Source: Tepidimonas ignava (GTDB lineage Bacteria > Pseudomonadota > Gammaproteobacteria > Burkholderiales > Burkholderiaceae_C). Taken from it: 64,000 nucleotides of DNA. The position numbers and the translations under genes were made by a program. The stretch is taken from the NCBI RefSeq assembly GCF_004342625.1, contig NZ_SMAH01000008.1:1-64000 (forward strand), read 5' to 3'. Positions 41,575-53,370 of the stretch are shown here, in pieces. Position 1 is the stretch's first letter. Each line of letters begins with the position of its first letter. The notes below the pieces were generated by a model. It had not been told where the DNA came from. It saw only the letters and a list, made by a program, of their open reading frames with translations, and searched no databases.

Positions 41575-42396
41575 ATGACTGTGACCATCAAGGATGCCGC
41601 GGGCATCGAAGGCATGCGCGTGGCGGGTCGGTTGGCCGCCGAGGTGCTGGACTACCTGACGCCGTTCGTGCGCCCGGGCGTGACCACCAACGAGCTCGAC
41701 CGGCTGGCGCACGACTACATCGTCAACGTGCAGCACGCCATCCCCGCGCCGCTGAACTACGCCCCCAACGGCTACAACCCCTACCCCAAGAGCATTTGCA
41801 CCTCGGTCAACCACGTGGTGTGCCACGGCATCCCCAACGACAAGCCGCTCAAAAAAGGCGACATCGTCAACATCGACGTCACCGTCATCAAGGACGGCTG
41901 GCATGGTGACACCAGCCGCATGTTTTACGTGGGCGAGGTGGCCCCGCACGCACGCCGGTTGTGCGAAATCACCTACGAGGCGATGTGGAAGGGCATCGTG
42001 ATGGTGCGTCCTGGCGTGCGCCTCGGGGACATTGGCCACGCCATCCAGCGCTTTGCCGAGGCCGCGGGCTACAGCGTGGTGCGCGAGTTTTGCGGCCACG
42101 GCATCGGACGCAAGTTCCACGAGGATCCGCAGGTGCTGCACTACGGCCAGCCCGGCACTGGCATGGAGCTGCGCGCCGGCATGACCTTCACGATTGAGCC
42201 GATGATCAACCAGGGGCGGCGCGAAATCCGCGAGCTGGGCGATGGTTGGACGATCGTGACGCGCGACCGCATGCTGTCGGCCCAGTGGGAACACACCGTG
42301 CTGTGCACCGACGATGGCTACGAGGTGCTGACACTATCGGCGGGCAGTCCGCCGCCCCCCGCCTTCGCGCAGGTCGCCGCCTCGAGCGCAACGTAA
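41575..42396 (+). CDS. map: Type I methionine aminopeptidase
   Basis: A 273-residue metalloenzyme that removes the initiator methionine. The five metal ligands are in [16 protein letters not shown] (two Asp), [11 protein letters not shown] (His), FTIEPMIN (Glu) and QWEHTVL (Glu). The C-terminus has an extra Pro/Ala-rich tail. The family start [19 protein letters not shown] follows soon after the ATG. It is divergent from the helicase (156 bp) and followed by glnD, a conserved pair, so this marks the return to core chromosome. Confidence 0.96.
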   Translation: MTVTIKDAAGIEGMRVAGRLAAEVLDYLTPFVRPGVTTNELDRLAHDYIVNVQHAIPAPLNYAPNGYNPYPKSICTSVNHVVCHGIPNDKPLKKGDIVNIDVTVIKDGWHGDTSRMFYVGEVAPHARRLCEITYEAMWKGIVMVRPGVRLGDIGHAIQRFAEAAGYSVVREFCGHGIGRKFHEDPQVLHYGQPGTGMELRAGMTFTIEPMINQGRREIRELGDGWTIVTRDRMLSAQWEHTVLCTDDGYEVLTLSAGSPPPPAFAQVAASSAT

Positions 42397-42433
42397 ATCA
42401 CAGCAGGCACGCTGTTTGCTTACCCAAGCGGGC

Positions 42434-45106
42434 ATGTCGTCCACCCCTCCCGCCACCACCCCGCTGGATGTGCCCGCGCTGCGCGAGCAGCACCGCCAAG
42501 CCAAGGCGGCGGTGTTGCGCGAGATCGAGGCGCTGGGCGGCCGCGCCGGGGGCATTCGGCCGCTGCTGCGGCGCCTGGCCCGTGTCACCGACGGCACGCT
42601 GCGCACGCTGTGGCGGTGTCTGGCCATGCCGCCCAGGCTGGCGCTGCTGGCGGTGGGTGGCTACGGGCGCGGCGAGCTGTTTCCACACTCCGACATCGAC
42701 GTGCTGGTGCTGCTGCCGGACGACGCCGGGGCCGATGAGCACGCGGCGGTGGAGCGCTTCGTGGGCACGTGCTGGGACATGGGGCTGGAAATCGGCTCCA
42801 GCGCGCGCACGCAGCAGCAGTGCCTGGACGAGGCCGCGGCGGACATCACCGTGCAAACCGCGCTGCTGGAAGGGCGCTGGCTGGCCGGGCCGCGCGCGTC
42901 GGCGCAGGCGTTGTTGCGAGCCGTGCGCGCCGCCATCGACCCGCTGGCGTTTTGCCGCGCCAAGCACTTCGAGATGCAGCAGCGCCACCAGCGCTACGAG
43001 AACACCCCTTACGCGCTGGAGCCCAACTGCAAGGAGTCCCCGGGGGGCTTGCGTGACCTGCACGTGATCCTGTGGGTGGCGCGGGCCGCCGGGTTGGGAC
43101 ACAGCTGGCAAGCGCTGGCGCGCAGCGGTCTGGCCACCGCGCGCGAGGCGCGCCAGTTGCGCGCCAACGAAGCGCTGCTGGCCCTGGTGCGCGCGCGGCT
43201 GCACATCCTGGCCGGCCGGCGCGAAGACCGGCTGGTGTTCGACCTGCAGTCGGCGCTGGCCAACGCCTTTGGCATTGAGCCCGAGCTGCCCCCCGAGCCA
43301 GGCCGCGAACACCGTGCCCGGCGCGCGCGCCGGGCCAGCGAGCGGCTGATGCGGCGCTACTACTGGGCGGCCAAGGCGGTCACGCAGCTCAACCAGATTT
43401 TGCTGCTCAACATCCGCGAGCGGCTCGAACACAGCAACCGCCACCCCGCACAGTCGCGCCCCATCAACGCGCGCTTTGCCGAGCGCGACGGCATGCTGGA
43501 CGTCGTGCACGATGACCTGTACTGGCGCGAACCGCACGCCATTTTGGAAACGTTTTTGCTGTACCAGCAAACACCGGGCATCAAGGGCTTGTCGGCGCGC
43601 ACGTTGCGCGCGCTGTACAACGCGCGGCCAGTGATGAACGCGGCCTTTCGGCGCGACCCCGTCAACCGGCGCACGTTCATGCAGATCCTGCAGCAGCCGC
43701 AGGGCATCACGCACGCGTTTCGGCTGATGAACCAGACCTCGGTACTGGGACGCTACCTGTGGCCGTTTCGCAATGCGGTCGGCCAGATGCAGCACGACCT
43801 GTTCCACGTGTACACGGTGGACCAGCACATCCTGATGGTGCTGCGCAACATGCGGCGCTTTTTCATGCCGGAGCACGCGCACGAGTACCCGTTTTGCTCC
43901 CAACTGGCGGCCGGGTGGGACAAGCCCTGGCTGCTGTACCTGGCGGCGCTGTTCCACGACATCGGCAAAGGCCGTGGCGGCGACCACTCGGTGCTGGGCG
44001 CACGCGACGTCATGACCTTTGCCCGCCAGCACGGCATGGCGCGCGACGACGCCGAGCTGGTGCGTTTTCTGGTGGCCGAGCACCTGACGATGAGCCACGT
44101 GGCGCAGCGGCAAGACACCACCGACCCGGAGGTGATCCGGGCGTTTGCCGTGCGGGTGGGCGACGAGCGGCGCCTGACCGGGCTGTACCTGCTGACGGTG
44201 GCCGACATCCGCGGCACCAGCCCCAAAGTGTGGAACGGCTGGAAGGCCAAGCTGCTGGAGGACCTGTACCGCACCACGCTGCGTGTGCTGGGCGGCGGCG
44301 CGCCCGACCCCCACGCCGAGGTGGAAGCGCGCAAGCGCGAGGCGCTGGCGCAACTGGCGCTGCACGCCCTGCCCCATCAGGCGCACGCGGCCCTGTGGGC
44401 CCGGCTGGACGTGGGCTACTTCATGCGCCACAGCGCCGACGAAATCGCCTGGCACACGCGCCACCTGTCGCGCGCGCTGGCCCAGCATGGCGACAGCGCG
44501 GCGCCCCCCACTGTGGTGCGCGCCCGCCTGTCCAGCGCTGGCGAAGGGCTGCAGGTGATGGTGTACACGGCCGACCAGCCCGACCTGTTTGCGCGCATTT
44601 GCGGCTACTTTGACCGGGCGGGGTTTTCGATTCTGGACGCCAAAATCCACACCACCGCCGACGGTTGCGCCTTGGACACGTTTCAAGTGGCCACCGACAC
44701 CATGCCCGAGCACTACCGGGAGCTGGTCACGTTGGTGGAAAGCGGCTTGCCCCGTGCGTTGCGACCCGACACGCCGCTGCCGGAGCCCACACGGGCGCGC
44801 GCCTCGCGGCGCATGCGCAGCTTTCCGGTGGTGCCACGGGTGACGCTGCAGCCCGACGAGCGCGGCCAGCGCTGGCTGCTGTCGGTGTCGGCGGGTGACC
44901 GCAAAGGGCTGCTGTACCGCATCGCGCGCGTGTTTGCGCAGCACCGCGTGCAGCTGCAACTGGCCAAAATCACCACGCTGGGCGAGCGGGTGGAGGACAC
45001 CTTCGTCATCAGTGGGGCCGCTTTGCACGTGGTGCGGGAACAAGCCCAGCTCACGCACGATCTGATGCACGTGCTGGACGACGAGTCGGCCAGCGCGGTA
45101 GCATGA
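42434..45106 (+). CDS. glnD: [Protein-PII] uridylyltransferase/uridylyl-removing enzyme
   Basis: An 890-residue bifunctional sensor of glutamine that uridylylates PII (GlnB/GlnK) when nitrogen is short and removes UMP when glutamine is high. The nucleotidyltransferase site is GGYGRGELFPHSDIDVLVL, the HD hydrolase site is LFHDIGKGRGGDHS, and two ACT domains lie at the C-terminus (about residues 700-780 and 810-885). The ATG at 42434 is preferred to an in-frame TTG at 42416. Its presence fits a genome that stores nitrogen as cyanophycin, because PII signals arginine supply in many bacteria; that link is inferred. Confidence 0.97.
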   Translation: MSSTPPATTPLDVPALREQHRQAKAAVLREIEALGGRAGGIRPLLRRLARVTDGTLRTLWRCLAMPPRLALLAVGGYGRGELFPHSDIDVLVLLPDDAGADEHAAVERFVGTCWDMGLEIGSSARTQQQCLDEAAADITVQTALLEGRWLAGPRASAQALLRAVRAAIDPLAFCRAKHFEMQQRHQRYENTPYALEPNCKESPGGLRDLHVILWVARAAGLGHSWQALARSGLATAREARQLRANEALLALVRARLHILAGRREDRLVFDLQSALANAFGIEPELPPEPGREHRARRARRASERLMRRYYWAAKAVTQLNQILLLNIRERLEHSNRHPAQSRPINARFAERDGMLDVVHDDLYWREPHAILETFLLYQQTPGIKGLSARTLRALYNARPVMNAAFRRDPVNRRTFMQILQQPQGITHAFRLMNQTSVLGRYLWPFRNAVGQMQHDLFHVYTVDQHILMVLRNMRRFFMPEHAHEYPFCSQLAAGWDKPWLLYLAALFHDIGKGRGGDHSVLGARDVMTFARQHGMARDDAELVRFLVAEHLTMSHVAQRQDTTDPEVIRAFAVRVGDERRLTGLYLLTVADIRGTSPKVWNGWKAKLLEDLYRTTLRVLGGGAPDPHAEVEARKREALAQLALHALPHQAHAALWARLDVGYFMRHSADEIAWHTRHLSRALAQHGDSAAPPTVVRARLSSAGEGLQVMVYTADQPDLFARICGYFDRAGFSILDAKIHTTADGCALDTFQVATDTMPEHYRELVTLVESGLPRALRPDTPLPEPTRARASRRMRSFPVVPRVTLQPDERGQRWLLSVSAGDRKGLLYRIARVFAQHRVQLQLAKITTLGERVEDTFVISGAALHVVREQAQLTHDLMHVLDDESASAVA

Positions 45107-45155
45107 AGTCCTGTGGCCGTGGGGCCACCCCAACCCGCGCAGGGGAGACGACACG

Positions 45156-47703
<2,548 letters not shown>

Positions 47704-48678
47704 TCAGCCCGCCGCCAGGGGCACGCGCGCCACCAGCCGTGCCGCGTCCAGCCCTTGGTACGTCACCCCACCCGGCAGCGCGGCCAACAGCCGCATCGAC
47801 TGCCGCATCGTGGTCACGTCCAGCGCGCCCTCCACGCTGTAGGTGGCGCGCAGCCGATCCATCATTTGCAAAAAGAGCGCGCGCTCATGGGCCATGCCAG
47901 CCACCTCCGCGTGCTCCGCCAGGTCGATCGCCGAGGCCGACGACAGCCAGCGCAACGCACGCTGCACCGCCAGAGCAAAGCGCCCCAGCGCCGGGTGGCC
48001 CACGTCGTCGGCCATGCAGCACAGGCACGTGCACACCAAGGGCCCGCCCAGCCAGCGTTGGCTCTGCTGAGGGTGGCGCAGGTCCGCCTGGACATGCAGC
48101 GCGCCGGCCAACTCGAGCTGGGTCAGCAGCGGCTCGCCCCAGCACAGCGCTTGCACCTGCCCTTCGAGCAACGCCGCCTGGGCCTGCGCGGGGCCGCGCA
48201 GCACCACCCATTGGCGCGTGCTCGGCAGCACCCCCCAGCGCTGCATCAGCACCTGGGCCGCCAGCGGCGCAGCCAGCTCGGTGCCGGTGGGCACGCCGAT
48301 GCGGGCGCTCCTCCAGTAGGAAGCATCCACCTGCGCCGACGGGGCGGCGGTGCCCAGCCCCAACTGAGGCGAGCGCACCAGCGCCATCCAGGCCCGCACG
48401 GGCTGCCCCTGCAAGGCGCGCTGGGCCAGGGTTTGCAGCGCCAGCACGTGCACCGTCGGACCGGCCGGCTCGAAGTCGTCCAGCTCCGTCCCCCAGCGCA
48501 CGTGCACGCCGTGCTGCGCCAGGTAGCCCAGGCGCTGCGCCAACCACAGCGGCAGCGCCCGCAAACCCAAGCCAACCTGTACGCGCAGCTGTACGGTGTC
48601 ATCGGCGGCGTGGCCAGCCCCAGCAACGCCCATCCACGCGGCCGCGGCAGCCCAGCGCATCCAGCGCCGTCTGTCCAT
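47704..48678 (-). CDS. ABC transporter substrate-binding protein (SsuA/nitrate-taurine type)
   Basis: A 324-residue periplasmic protein with a signal peptide (MDRRRWMRWAAAAAWMGVAG). The sequence LRVQVGLGLRALPLWLAQRLGYL with VRWGTELDDFEPAG and IGVPTGTELAA is the two-lobe fold of the nitrate/sulfonate/taurine or THI5-like binding proteins. No permease or ATPase gene accompanies it, so it is an orphan and its ligand is unknown. It lies between ligA and recR on the same strand, 42 bp upstream of ligA's start. Confidence 0.78.
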   Translation of the reverse strand: MDRRRWMRWAAAAAWMGVAGAGHAADDTVQLRVQVGLGLRALPLWLAQRLGYLAQHGVHVRWGTELDDFEPAGPTVHVLALQTLAQRALQGQPVRAWMALVRSPQLGLGTAAPSAQVDASYWRSARIGVPTGTELAAPLAAQVLMQRWGVLPSTRQWVVLRGPAQAQAALLEGQVQALCWGEPLLTQLELAGALHVQADLRHPQQSQRWLGGPLVCTCLCCMADDVGHPALGRFALAVQRALRWLSSASAIDLAEHAEVAGMAHERALFLQMMDRLRATYSVEGALDVTTMRQSMRLLAALPGGVTYQGLDAARLVARVPLAAG

Positions 48679-48807
48679 GGCATCACCCTCCCGTCACCGC
48701 CCACCCCGACGCATGCGAGGGCTGAGGGCGATGGCATGCAGCACGGTACACCCGCCGGTGTCCGTCGGCCATCGGGATTTGTACGATGCGGGTCAACCCG
48801 ATGCGGG

Positions 48808-49407
48808 TCAACCCGGACGCCGGTCGGCCAGCGCGTGGGCGATGGTGCTGAGGTCGACGAACTCCAGCTCGCTGCCCACCGGCACACCGCGGGCCAGCCG
48901 CGTCACGGTCACCCCTGCCGCGCGCGCCAATTGCGTGACGACGTGCGCCGTGGCTTCCCCTTCGGCGGTGAAGCTGGTGGCCACGATCAGCTCACGCACC
49001 GGCGGGTCCGCCTGCAGGCGCTGCAGCAACGCCTGCAGCCCGATGGCCTCGGGCCCCACGCCATCCAGCGGCCGCAGACGCCCCATTAGCACAAAGTAGC
49101 GCCCACGGTAGGTGCCGGTGCGCTCCAGCGCCGCTTGATCCGCCGGTGTTTCGACGACGCACAACAGCGCGGGGTCGCGCGCCGGGTCGGCGCAGGTGCC
49201 GCACACCTCGTCCTCGCACAGGGTGTGGCACAGCGTGCAATGACGCACGTGGTCGCCCGCCGCCAGCAGGGCCTGGGCCAGTTCCGCGATGCCGGCCCGG
49301 TCGTGTTGCAGCAGATGGTAGGCCATGCGGGCTGCGGAGCGTGCCCCTACCCCCGGCAGCCGCTGCAGGGCGGCCGTCAGGCGCTCCAGGTGCGGCATCC
49401 CCGCCAT
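48808..49407 (-). CDS. recR: Recombination protein RecR
   Basis: A 199-residue RecFOR pathway protein that loads RecA at gaps. The helix-hairpin-helix [18 protein letters not shown], the zinc finger [20 protein letters not shown] and the Toprim segment [20 protein letters not shown] are intact. It follows ebfC and dnaX in the conserved order dnaX-ebfC-recR. Confidence 0.97.
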   Translation of the reverse strand: MAGMPHLERLTAALQRLPGVGARSAARMAYHLLQHDRAGIAELAQALLAAGDHVRHCTLCHTLCEDEVCGTCADPARDPALLCVVETPADQAALERTGTYRGRYFVLMGRLRPLDGVGPEAIGLQALLQRLQADPPVRELIVATSFTAEGEATAHVVTQLARAAGVTVTRLARGVPVGSELEFVDLSTIAHALADRRPG

Positions 49408-49419
49408 GGCCGGGGCCGG

Positions 49420-49752
49420 TCAGAACGGCAGCTTGAGTCCGCCCGGCAAGCCCGGCATGCCCGCCGTGACCTTGGCCATGCGCTCCTGCGTGGCCTCCTC
49501 GACCTTGCGCACCGCCGCGTTGAACGCCGCGGCCACCAGGTCCTCCAGCATCTCTTTGTCGTCGGCCAGCAAGCTGGCGTCGATGCTGACGCGCTTGACG
49601 TCGTGCTTGCCGGTCATCGTCACCTTGACCAAGCCCGCGCCCGCCTCACCGGTCACCTCCAGCTGGGCGATTTCCTCTTGCGCGCGCTTGAGGTTGTCTT
49701 GCATGGCCTGGGCTTGTTTCATCAGCCCTGCGAGTTGTCCTTTGTTGAACAT
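49420..49752 (-). CDS. ebfC: YbaB/EbfC family nucleoid-associated protein
   Basis: A 110-residue DNA-binding dimer of the YbaB/EbfC family. It has the start [20 protein letters not shown], the beta-sheet segment [20 protein letters not shown] and the Gly/Pro-rich end [12 protein letters not shown]. It sits between dnaX and recR, as in most bacteria. Confidence 0.95.
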   Translation of the reverse strand: MFNKGQLAGLMKQAQAMQDNLKRAQEEIAQLEVTGEAGAGLVKVTMTGKHDVKRVSIDASLLADDKEMLEDLVAAAFNAAVRKVEEATQERMAKVTAGMPGLPGGLKLPF

Positions 49753-49796
49753 GGTGCCTTCCGTTGGTCAAACCGTCTTCATGGCCTCACGGGGTC

Positions 49797-51500
49797 TCAA
49801 GCCGCCGCGTCGTCAAGGGGCGTGATGCTACCAGCAACCACGGTGGCGCCCCAGTCGCGTTGCAGCGCCTGCACCACGGGATCGGCCTCGATGGCTTGCT
49901 GCGCCGCGAGCTGGCGCGCCGCCCGCGCGGCCGCGTGGCGCTGCGCAGGGGTGTCCGACACCGCGCCCACCTCGACGGACAGCGTCCAGCCGTCCACCAC
50001 CCCCAGGTGTTGCGCCAGCACGCTTTGCAGCCGCTGGCGGGGGCCATCTTGGGCCAGGGTCGCGCTGGCGCAGCGCAACCGCCAACCGCCCGCCTCACGC
50101 GCCACCAGGGTGGACTGCAACGCCAACTCGCGCACCAGCGCTTGCAGCCGCCCGGCGCGATCCAAGCGATCGACCAACGCCGCCCACGCATCGGCCAGCT
50201 CCGCCGCGTCGGCTGCCGCCGTGACCGGGGTGACTGGGGTGGCCGGGGCGGCCGGCGCCTGCGGCGTCACGGCGGCGGCCACGGCCTCGCGCGGCTGCGC
50301 TGGCGTTGGGGCGGGCTGCGGCGCCACGGCCTCCGGCCGCGGGCCGTTGGCCGCTTCCTGCGGCGGGGCCGAGGCCACGCCGCCCCCCCCTGGTGCGGGC
50401 GCCGCGGGGGCAAAACTCAACGCCCGCAGCAACACCATGGTCAGGGCGGCGTACTCGTCCGGCGCCAGCCCCAATTCAGCCCGTCCGTGCAACGCCAGGC
50501 TGTACAGCAGTTGCACCTGGTCCGGCACGAGCTGCGCCGCCAGCGCCCGCACGGCGGCCGCGGCCTCGTCGTCATCGGCGGCATCCAGGCCCGTCCATTG
50601 CCACACGGCCACCTGGTGCAGCACGGCGGTCATTTCCTCCAACGTGGCCGCGGCGCCCACGCCCTCGGCACGCATGGCGTCGACCAAGCGCACCACCTCG
50701 TCCGCGCGGCCTGCGGCCACCGCTTGCAGCAAGGCCGTCACATGCTCGCGCTGCACGGCGCCCAGCATGGCGCGCACCTGCGCGGCGCGCACCGCGCCGC
50801 CACCATAGGCTATGGCCTGGTCGGTGAGGCTGAGCGCATCGCGCATCGAGCCGCGCGCCGCGCGCCCCAGCAGCTTCAACGCCGCAGGCTCGGCCTCGAT
50901 GCCTTCGGCGTGCAGCACGCGGGCCAGGTGCTCGGCCACGGTGTCAGGGGCCATGGGCCGCAGGTTGAACTGCAGGCAGCGGCTCAGCACCGTCACCGGC
51001 ACCTTTTGCGGGTCGGTGGTGGCCAGCACGAACTTCAGGTACGGCGGCGGCTCCTCCAAGGTTTTCAACATCGCGTTGAACGCGGTGTTGGTGAGCATGT
51101 GCACTTCGTCGATCATGAAGACCTTGAAGCGGCCTTGGACGGGCTTGTACACCGCTTGCTCCAGCAGCGTCTGCACCTCGTCCACGCCACGGTTGGAGGC
51201 CGCATCCAGCTCGGTGTAGTCGACAAAGCGCCCCGCGTCGATGGCGCGGCAGGCGTCACAGACCCCACAGGGGGTGTCGGTGATGCCGCCCTGCCCGTCA
51301 GGCCCGGTGCAGTTGAGTGACTTGGCCAGGATGCGCGATACGGTTGTTTTGCCGATCCCACGCGTACCCGTGAACAGGTAGGCATGGTGCAGCCGCGCGC
51401 TGCGCAGCGCGTTGCCCAGCGCCTGCACCACGTGCTCTTGCCCCACCATCTCGGCGAAGGTCTTGGGGCGGTACTTGCGGGCCAGGACGACGTAGGTCAT
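49797..51500 (-). CDS. dnaX: DNA polymerase III subunits gamma and tau
   Basis: A 567-residue clamp-loader ATPase. Walker A is GTRGIGKTTVSRI, the zinc module is CGVCDACRAID, Walker B is FKVFMIDEVHML, and sensor 2 is GSMRDALSLTDQ. The region after about residue 365 is Ala/Pro-rich and the tau-specific C-terminus (residues ~430-560) is moderately conserved; overall it is shorter than the 643-residue E. coli tau. No A-rich slippery heptamer for programmed frameshifting was seen, so a separate gamma form may not be made, or may be made in another way. Confidence 0.95.
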   Translation of the reverse strand: MTYVVLARKYRPKTFAEMVGQEHVVQALGNALRSARLHHAYLFTGTRGIGKTTVSRILAKSLNCTGPDGQGGITDTPCGVCDACRAIDAGRFVDYTELDAASNRGVDEVQTLLEQAVYKPVQGRFKVFMIDEVHMLTNTAFNAMLKTLEEPPPYLKFVLATTDPQKVPVTVLSRCLQFNLRPMAPDTVAEHLARVLHAEGIEAEPAALKLLGRAARGSMRDALSLTDQAIAYGGGAVRAAQVRAMLGAVQREHVTALLQAVAAGRADEVVRLVDAMRAEGVGAAATLEEMTAVLHQVAVWQWTGLDAADDDEAAAAVRALAAQLVPDQVQLLYSLALHGRAELGLAPDEYAALTMVLLRALSFAPAAPAPGGGGVASAPPQEAANGPRPEAVAPQPAPTPAQPREAVAAAVTPQAPAAPATPVTPVTAAADAAELADAWAALVDRLDRAGRLQALVRELALQSTLVAREAGGWRLRCASATLAQDGPRQRLQSVLAQHLGVVDGWTLSVEVGAVSDTPAQRHAAARAARQLAAQQAIEADPVVQALQRDWGATVVAGSITPLDDAAA

Positions 51501-51536
51501 GGCCGCATTGTAGGCGTGCGTGTCGGGGGCAAAGCC

Positions 51537-52208
51537 TCAGAGGCTGCAGACAAAACTTGCGACCTCGGGGCGCAGCCGCGCCGGCTTGGCCTTGACCACC
51601 GTGCCGACGTTGACAAAACACACCGCCTGCTCGCCCGGCTGCAGCCCGAAAAAGCGGGCCATGCGCTCGGTGTGCAACGCCTGCCCGCTGGTCAGTCCGG
51701 CGCCCAACCCCATGGCGTGGGCCATCAGCAACATGTTTTGGACCGCCGCGCCGACGGACACCATCTTTTCGATGTCGGGCACACCGCCGGGCGTGCTCTG
51801 GCCCAGCCGAGCCACCACCAGCATCAGCAGCGGTGCGCGATGGGCCTTTTCCCGCGCCGCTTGAAGCTGCTCGGGCGTGGCGCCCGGGTCGCGATCGATG
51901 AGCGCTTGCATGAACACCTCGCCCAGGTCGGCCCGCCGCTGCGGCGGCACGACAATGAAGCGCCACGGCTGCAACAGGCCGTGGTCCGGGGCGGTGGCAG
52001 CCGCCTCGAAAAGGGCCTGCACCTGCAACGCGGTGGGTCCCGGCTCACCCAAGCGCTTGGGCGACACGTTGCAGCGGGTGCTCAGCAACTCGGCGGCCCA
52101 GGCCGCGGTTTCCGTCCACGCCGCCGCGGCATCGTCCCTCCACGCCGGCCGGCAGGCCACCCCGCGGACCTGGCCCAGGTCGTCCGTACCCCTCACATTT
52201 GGCTGCAT
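51537..52208 (-). CDS. Nitroreductase family protein
   Basis: A 223-residue flavoprotein of the nitroreductase family. It shows RCNVSPKRLGEPGPTALQVQ, AAATAPDHGLLQPWRFIVVP for FMN binding, and VGAAVQNMLLMAHAMGLGAG for the dimer helix, ending with VGTVVKAKPARLRPEVASFV. The order fits the YdjA subgroup. A GAGGAG ribosome site precedes the ATG at 52208; longer upstream frames are not homologous. Substrate cannot be told. It sits upstream of dnaX on the same strand. Confidence 0.88.
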   Translation of the reverse strand: MQPNVRGTDDLGQVRGVACRPAWRDDAAAAWTETAAWAAELLSTRCNVSPKRLGEPGPTALQVQALFEAAATAPDHGLLQPWRFIVVPPQRRADLGEVFMQALIDRDPGATPEQLQAAREKAHRAPLLMLVVARLGQSTPGGVPDIEKMVSVGAAVQNMLLMAHAMGLGAGLTSGQALHTERMARFFGLQPGEQAVCFVNVGTVVKAKPARLRPEVASFVCSL

Positions 52209-52333
52209 GTCGTTGCTCCTCGTTATGGGCCGGCGCGGGCACGCCTGCGCTGGGTGGCGTGCCCGCGCCCGCTTTTTTACCTCAGCCACAGGCACCCCGC
52301 CACACCGCTGGGGTACCCGGCGCCAGGCGCCTA

Positions 52334-52500
52334 TCAGGCGTAACGTCGCTCCTTGAAGGAGATCGTACGCCGCCACGTCTCGACGGTGCCGACCTTCTTG
52401 ACGCTGGCCCAGGTGCCTTTGTAATAGGGCACCACGTTGCGGTCAACCCATTCCGTCACGACGTCGCCCGCCACCCCCTGATGTTGCCAGGCATGCACAT
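52334..52500 (-). pseudogene. C-terminal fragment of an unrecognised protein
   Basis: A minus-strand frame ends at 52334 with a protein-like stretch containing VTEWVDRNVVPYYKGTWA, then SVKKVGTVETWRRTISFKE, then RRYA. The composition (Trp, Tyr, Lys, charged pairs) is unlike the random shadow frames of this genome. I do not recognise the family and find no upstream start or domain, so it may be the tail of a decayed gene. The preceding 52209-52333 holds nothing I can assign. Confidence 0.3.
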
Positions 52501-52633
52501 CGTGCGCACGCTGCAAGCGACGCAAGGCAACGTCACGCTGGCCGCGCAGCAGCTCGACATCAGCCGCAAAACGCTGTGGGAAAAAATGCGCCGCTTCGGC
52601 ATCGACCGCCACCACGTGCTGCAAGGTGCATAG
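52481..52633 (+). pseudogene. Remnant of an NtrC-type regulator (Fis-like helix-turn-helix only)
   Basis: A 50-codon frame contains VRTLQATQGNVTLAAQQLDI followed by SRKTLWEKMRRFGIDR, which is the C-terminal Fis-type DNA-binding helix-turn-helix of sigma54-dependent activators. The receiver and AAA+ domains are absent upstream, so this is a 3' remnant, or at most a stand-alone mini-protein starting at the ATG at 52481. It ends just before the SRP RNA promoter. Confidence 0.55.
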
Positions 52634-52649
52634 CCGTGGCATACAATGC

Positions 52650-52745
52650 GTCCTGACGGGCCTTCCCGCATGGTGAAGCGGCCAACCGGGTCAGGTGGGG
52701 AACCAAGCAGCCCTAACTGTGTAGCCAGTGCCGGGGTCAAGGCTC
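52650..52745 (+). ncRNA. ffs: Signal recognition particle RNA, small bacterial type
   Basis: The conserved domain IV core GGTCAGGTGGGGAACCAAGCAG with its flanks, CGGGTCAGGT and AGCAGCCCTAAC, is the SRP RNA signature that binds Ffh, and the ends GTCCTGAC and GTCAAGGC can pair. A TACAAT -10 lies at 52642-52647. Neighbourhood to dnaX is the common arrangement. Exact ends are estimated. Confidence 0.88.
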
Positions 52746-52797
52746 GTCACCTTCCAAGCCCACACCATCCTTTCGTCCAACGTCCAAGTTCACCACC

Positions 52798-53130
52798 ATG
52801 GCCAGTGACCTCATCCAACACGTGACCGACGCCACCTTCGACCGCGATGTGCTGGGCGCCAGCACACCGGTGCTGGTGGACTTTTGGGCCGAATGGTGCG
52901 GGCCTTGCCGCATGATCGCCCCGATTCTGGACGAGGTTGCGCAGGCGTACCAAGGCAAACTGCAGGTGGCCAAAGTCAACGTGGACGAAAACCGCGAAGT
53001 GCCGGCCAAGTTTGGCATCCGCGGCATCCCGACGTTGATGCTGTTCAAAGACGGCAAGCTTGCGGCCACCAAGGTGGGTGCGCTGTCCAAGGCGCAGTTG
53101 GTCAGCTTCATCGAACCGTTTTTGGCCTGA
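52798..53130 (+). CDS. trxA: Thioredoxin
   Basis: A 110-residue thioredoxin with the redox motif in [10 protein letters not shown] and the cis-proline in [14 protein letters not shown]. Full length and typical. It precedes rho, the usual trxA-rho order in proteobacteria, with a 240-bp gap that contains a strong hairpin. Confidence 0.97.
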   Translation: MASDLIQHVTDATFDRDVLGASTPVLVDFWAEWCGPCRMIAPILDEVAQAYQGKLQVAKVNVDENREVPAKFGIRGIPTLMLFKDGKLAATKVGALSKAQLVSFIEPFLA

Positions 53131-53139
53131 GTCGCCACG

Positions 53140-53170
53140 TGGCATGGTGGGCGACACGCGCACCATGCCA
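53140..53170 (+). terminator. Strong hairpin after trxA
   Basis: TGGCATGGTG and CACCATGCCA form a perfect 10-bp stem with an 11-base loop, nine bases after the trxA stop. The following TAATACC has no U-tract, so it may be an RNA-processing or Rho-linked signal rather than a classical terminator. The rest of the 240-bp gap before rho shows nothing else that I can name. Confidence 0.4.
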
Positions 53171-53370
53171 TAATACCGAGGTTGGTTGACGCGCCGCATC
53201 TGTGGGCGGGCGTCGTCCACGGGGGCCGTTGACGTCGCAGCGGCCATCCCCGTTGATAGGCCATTGCGCTGGCCACAACGTTTTTCCCACGTCCTCTGAC
53301 CACGCGGCGTACCGCCGGGTTCGACTTGCGCGCCTCGCGCGCGGCGCACTCCTTTCGCACGGAGTTCCCC

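Noticed and set aside
49797-51500. Programmed frameshift for a separate gamma subunit in dnaX
   Set aside because: No slippery A-rich heptamer or following hairpin was seen in the coding strand.
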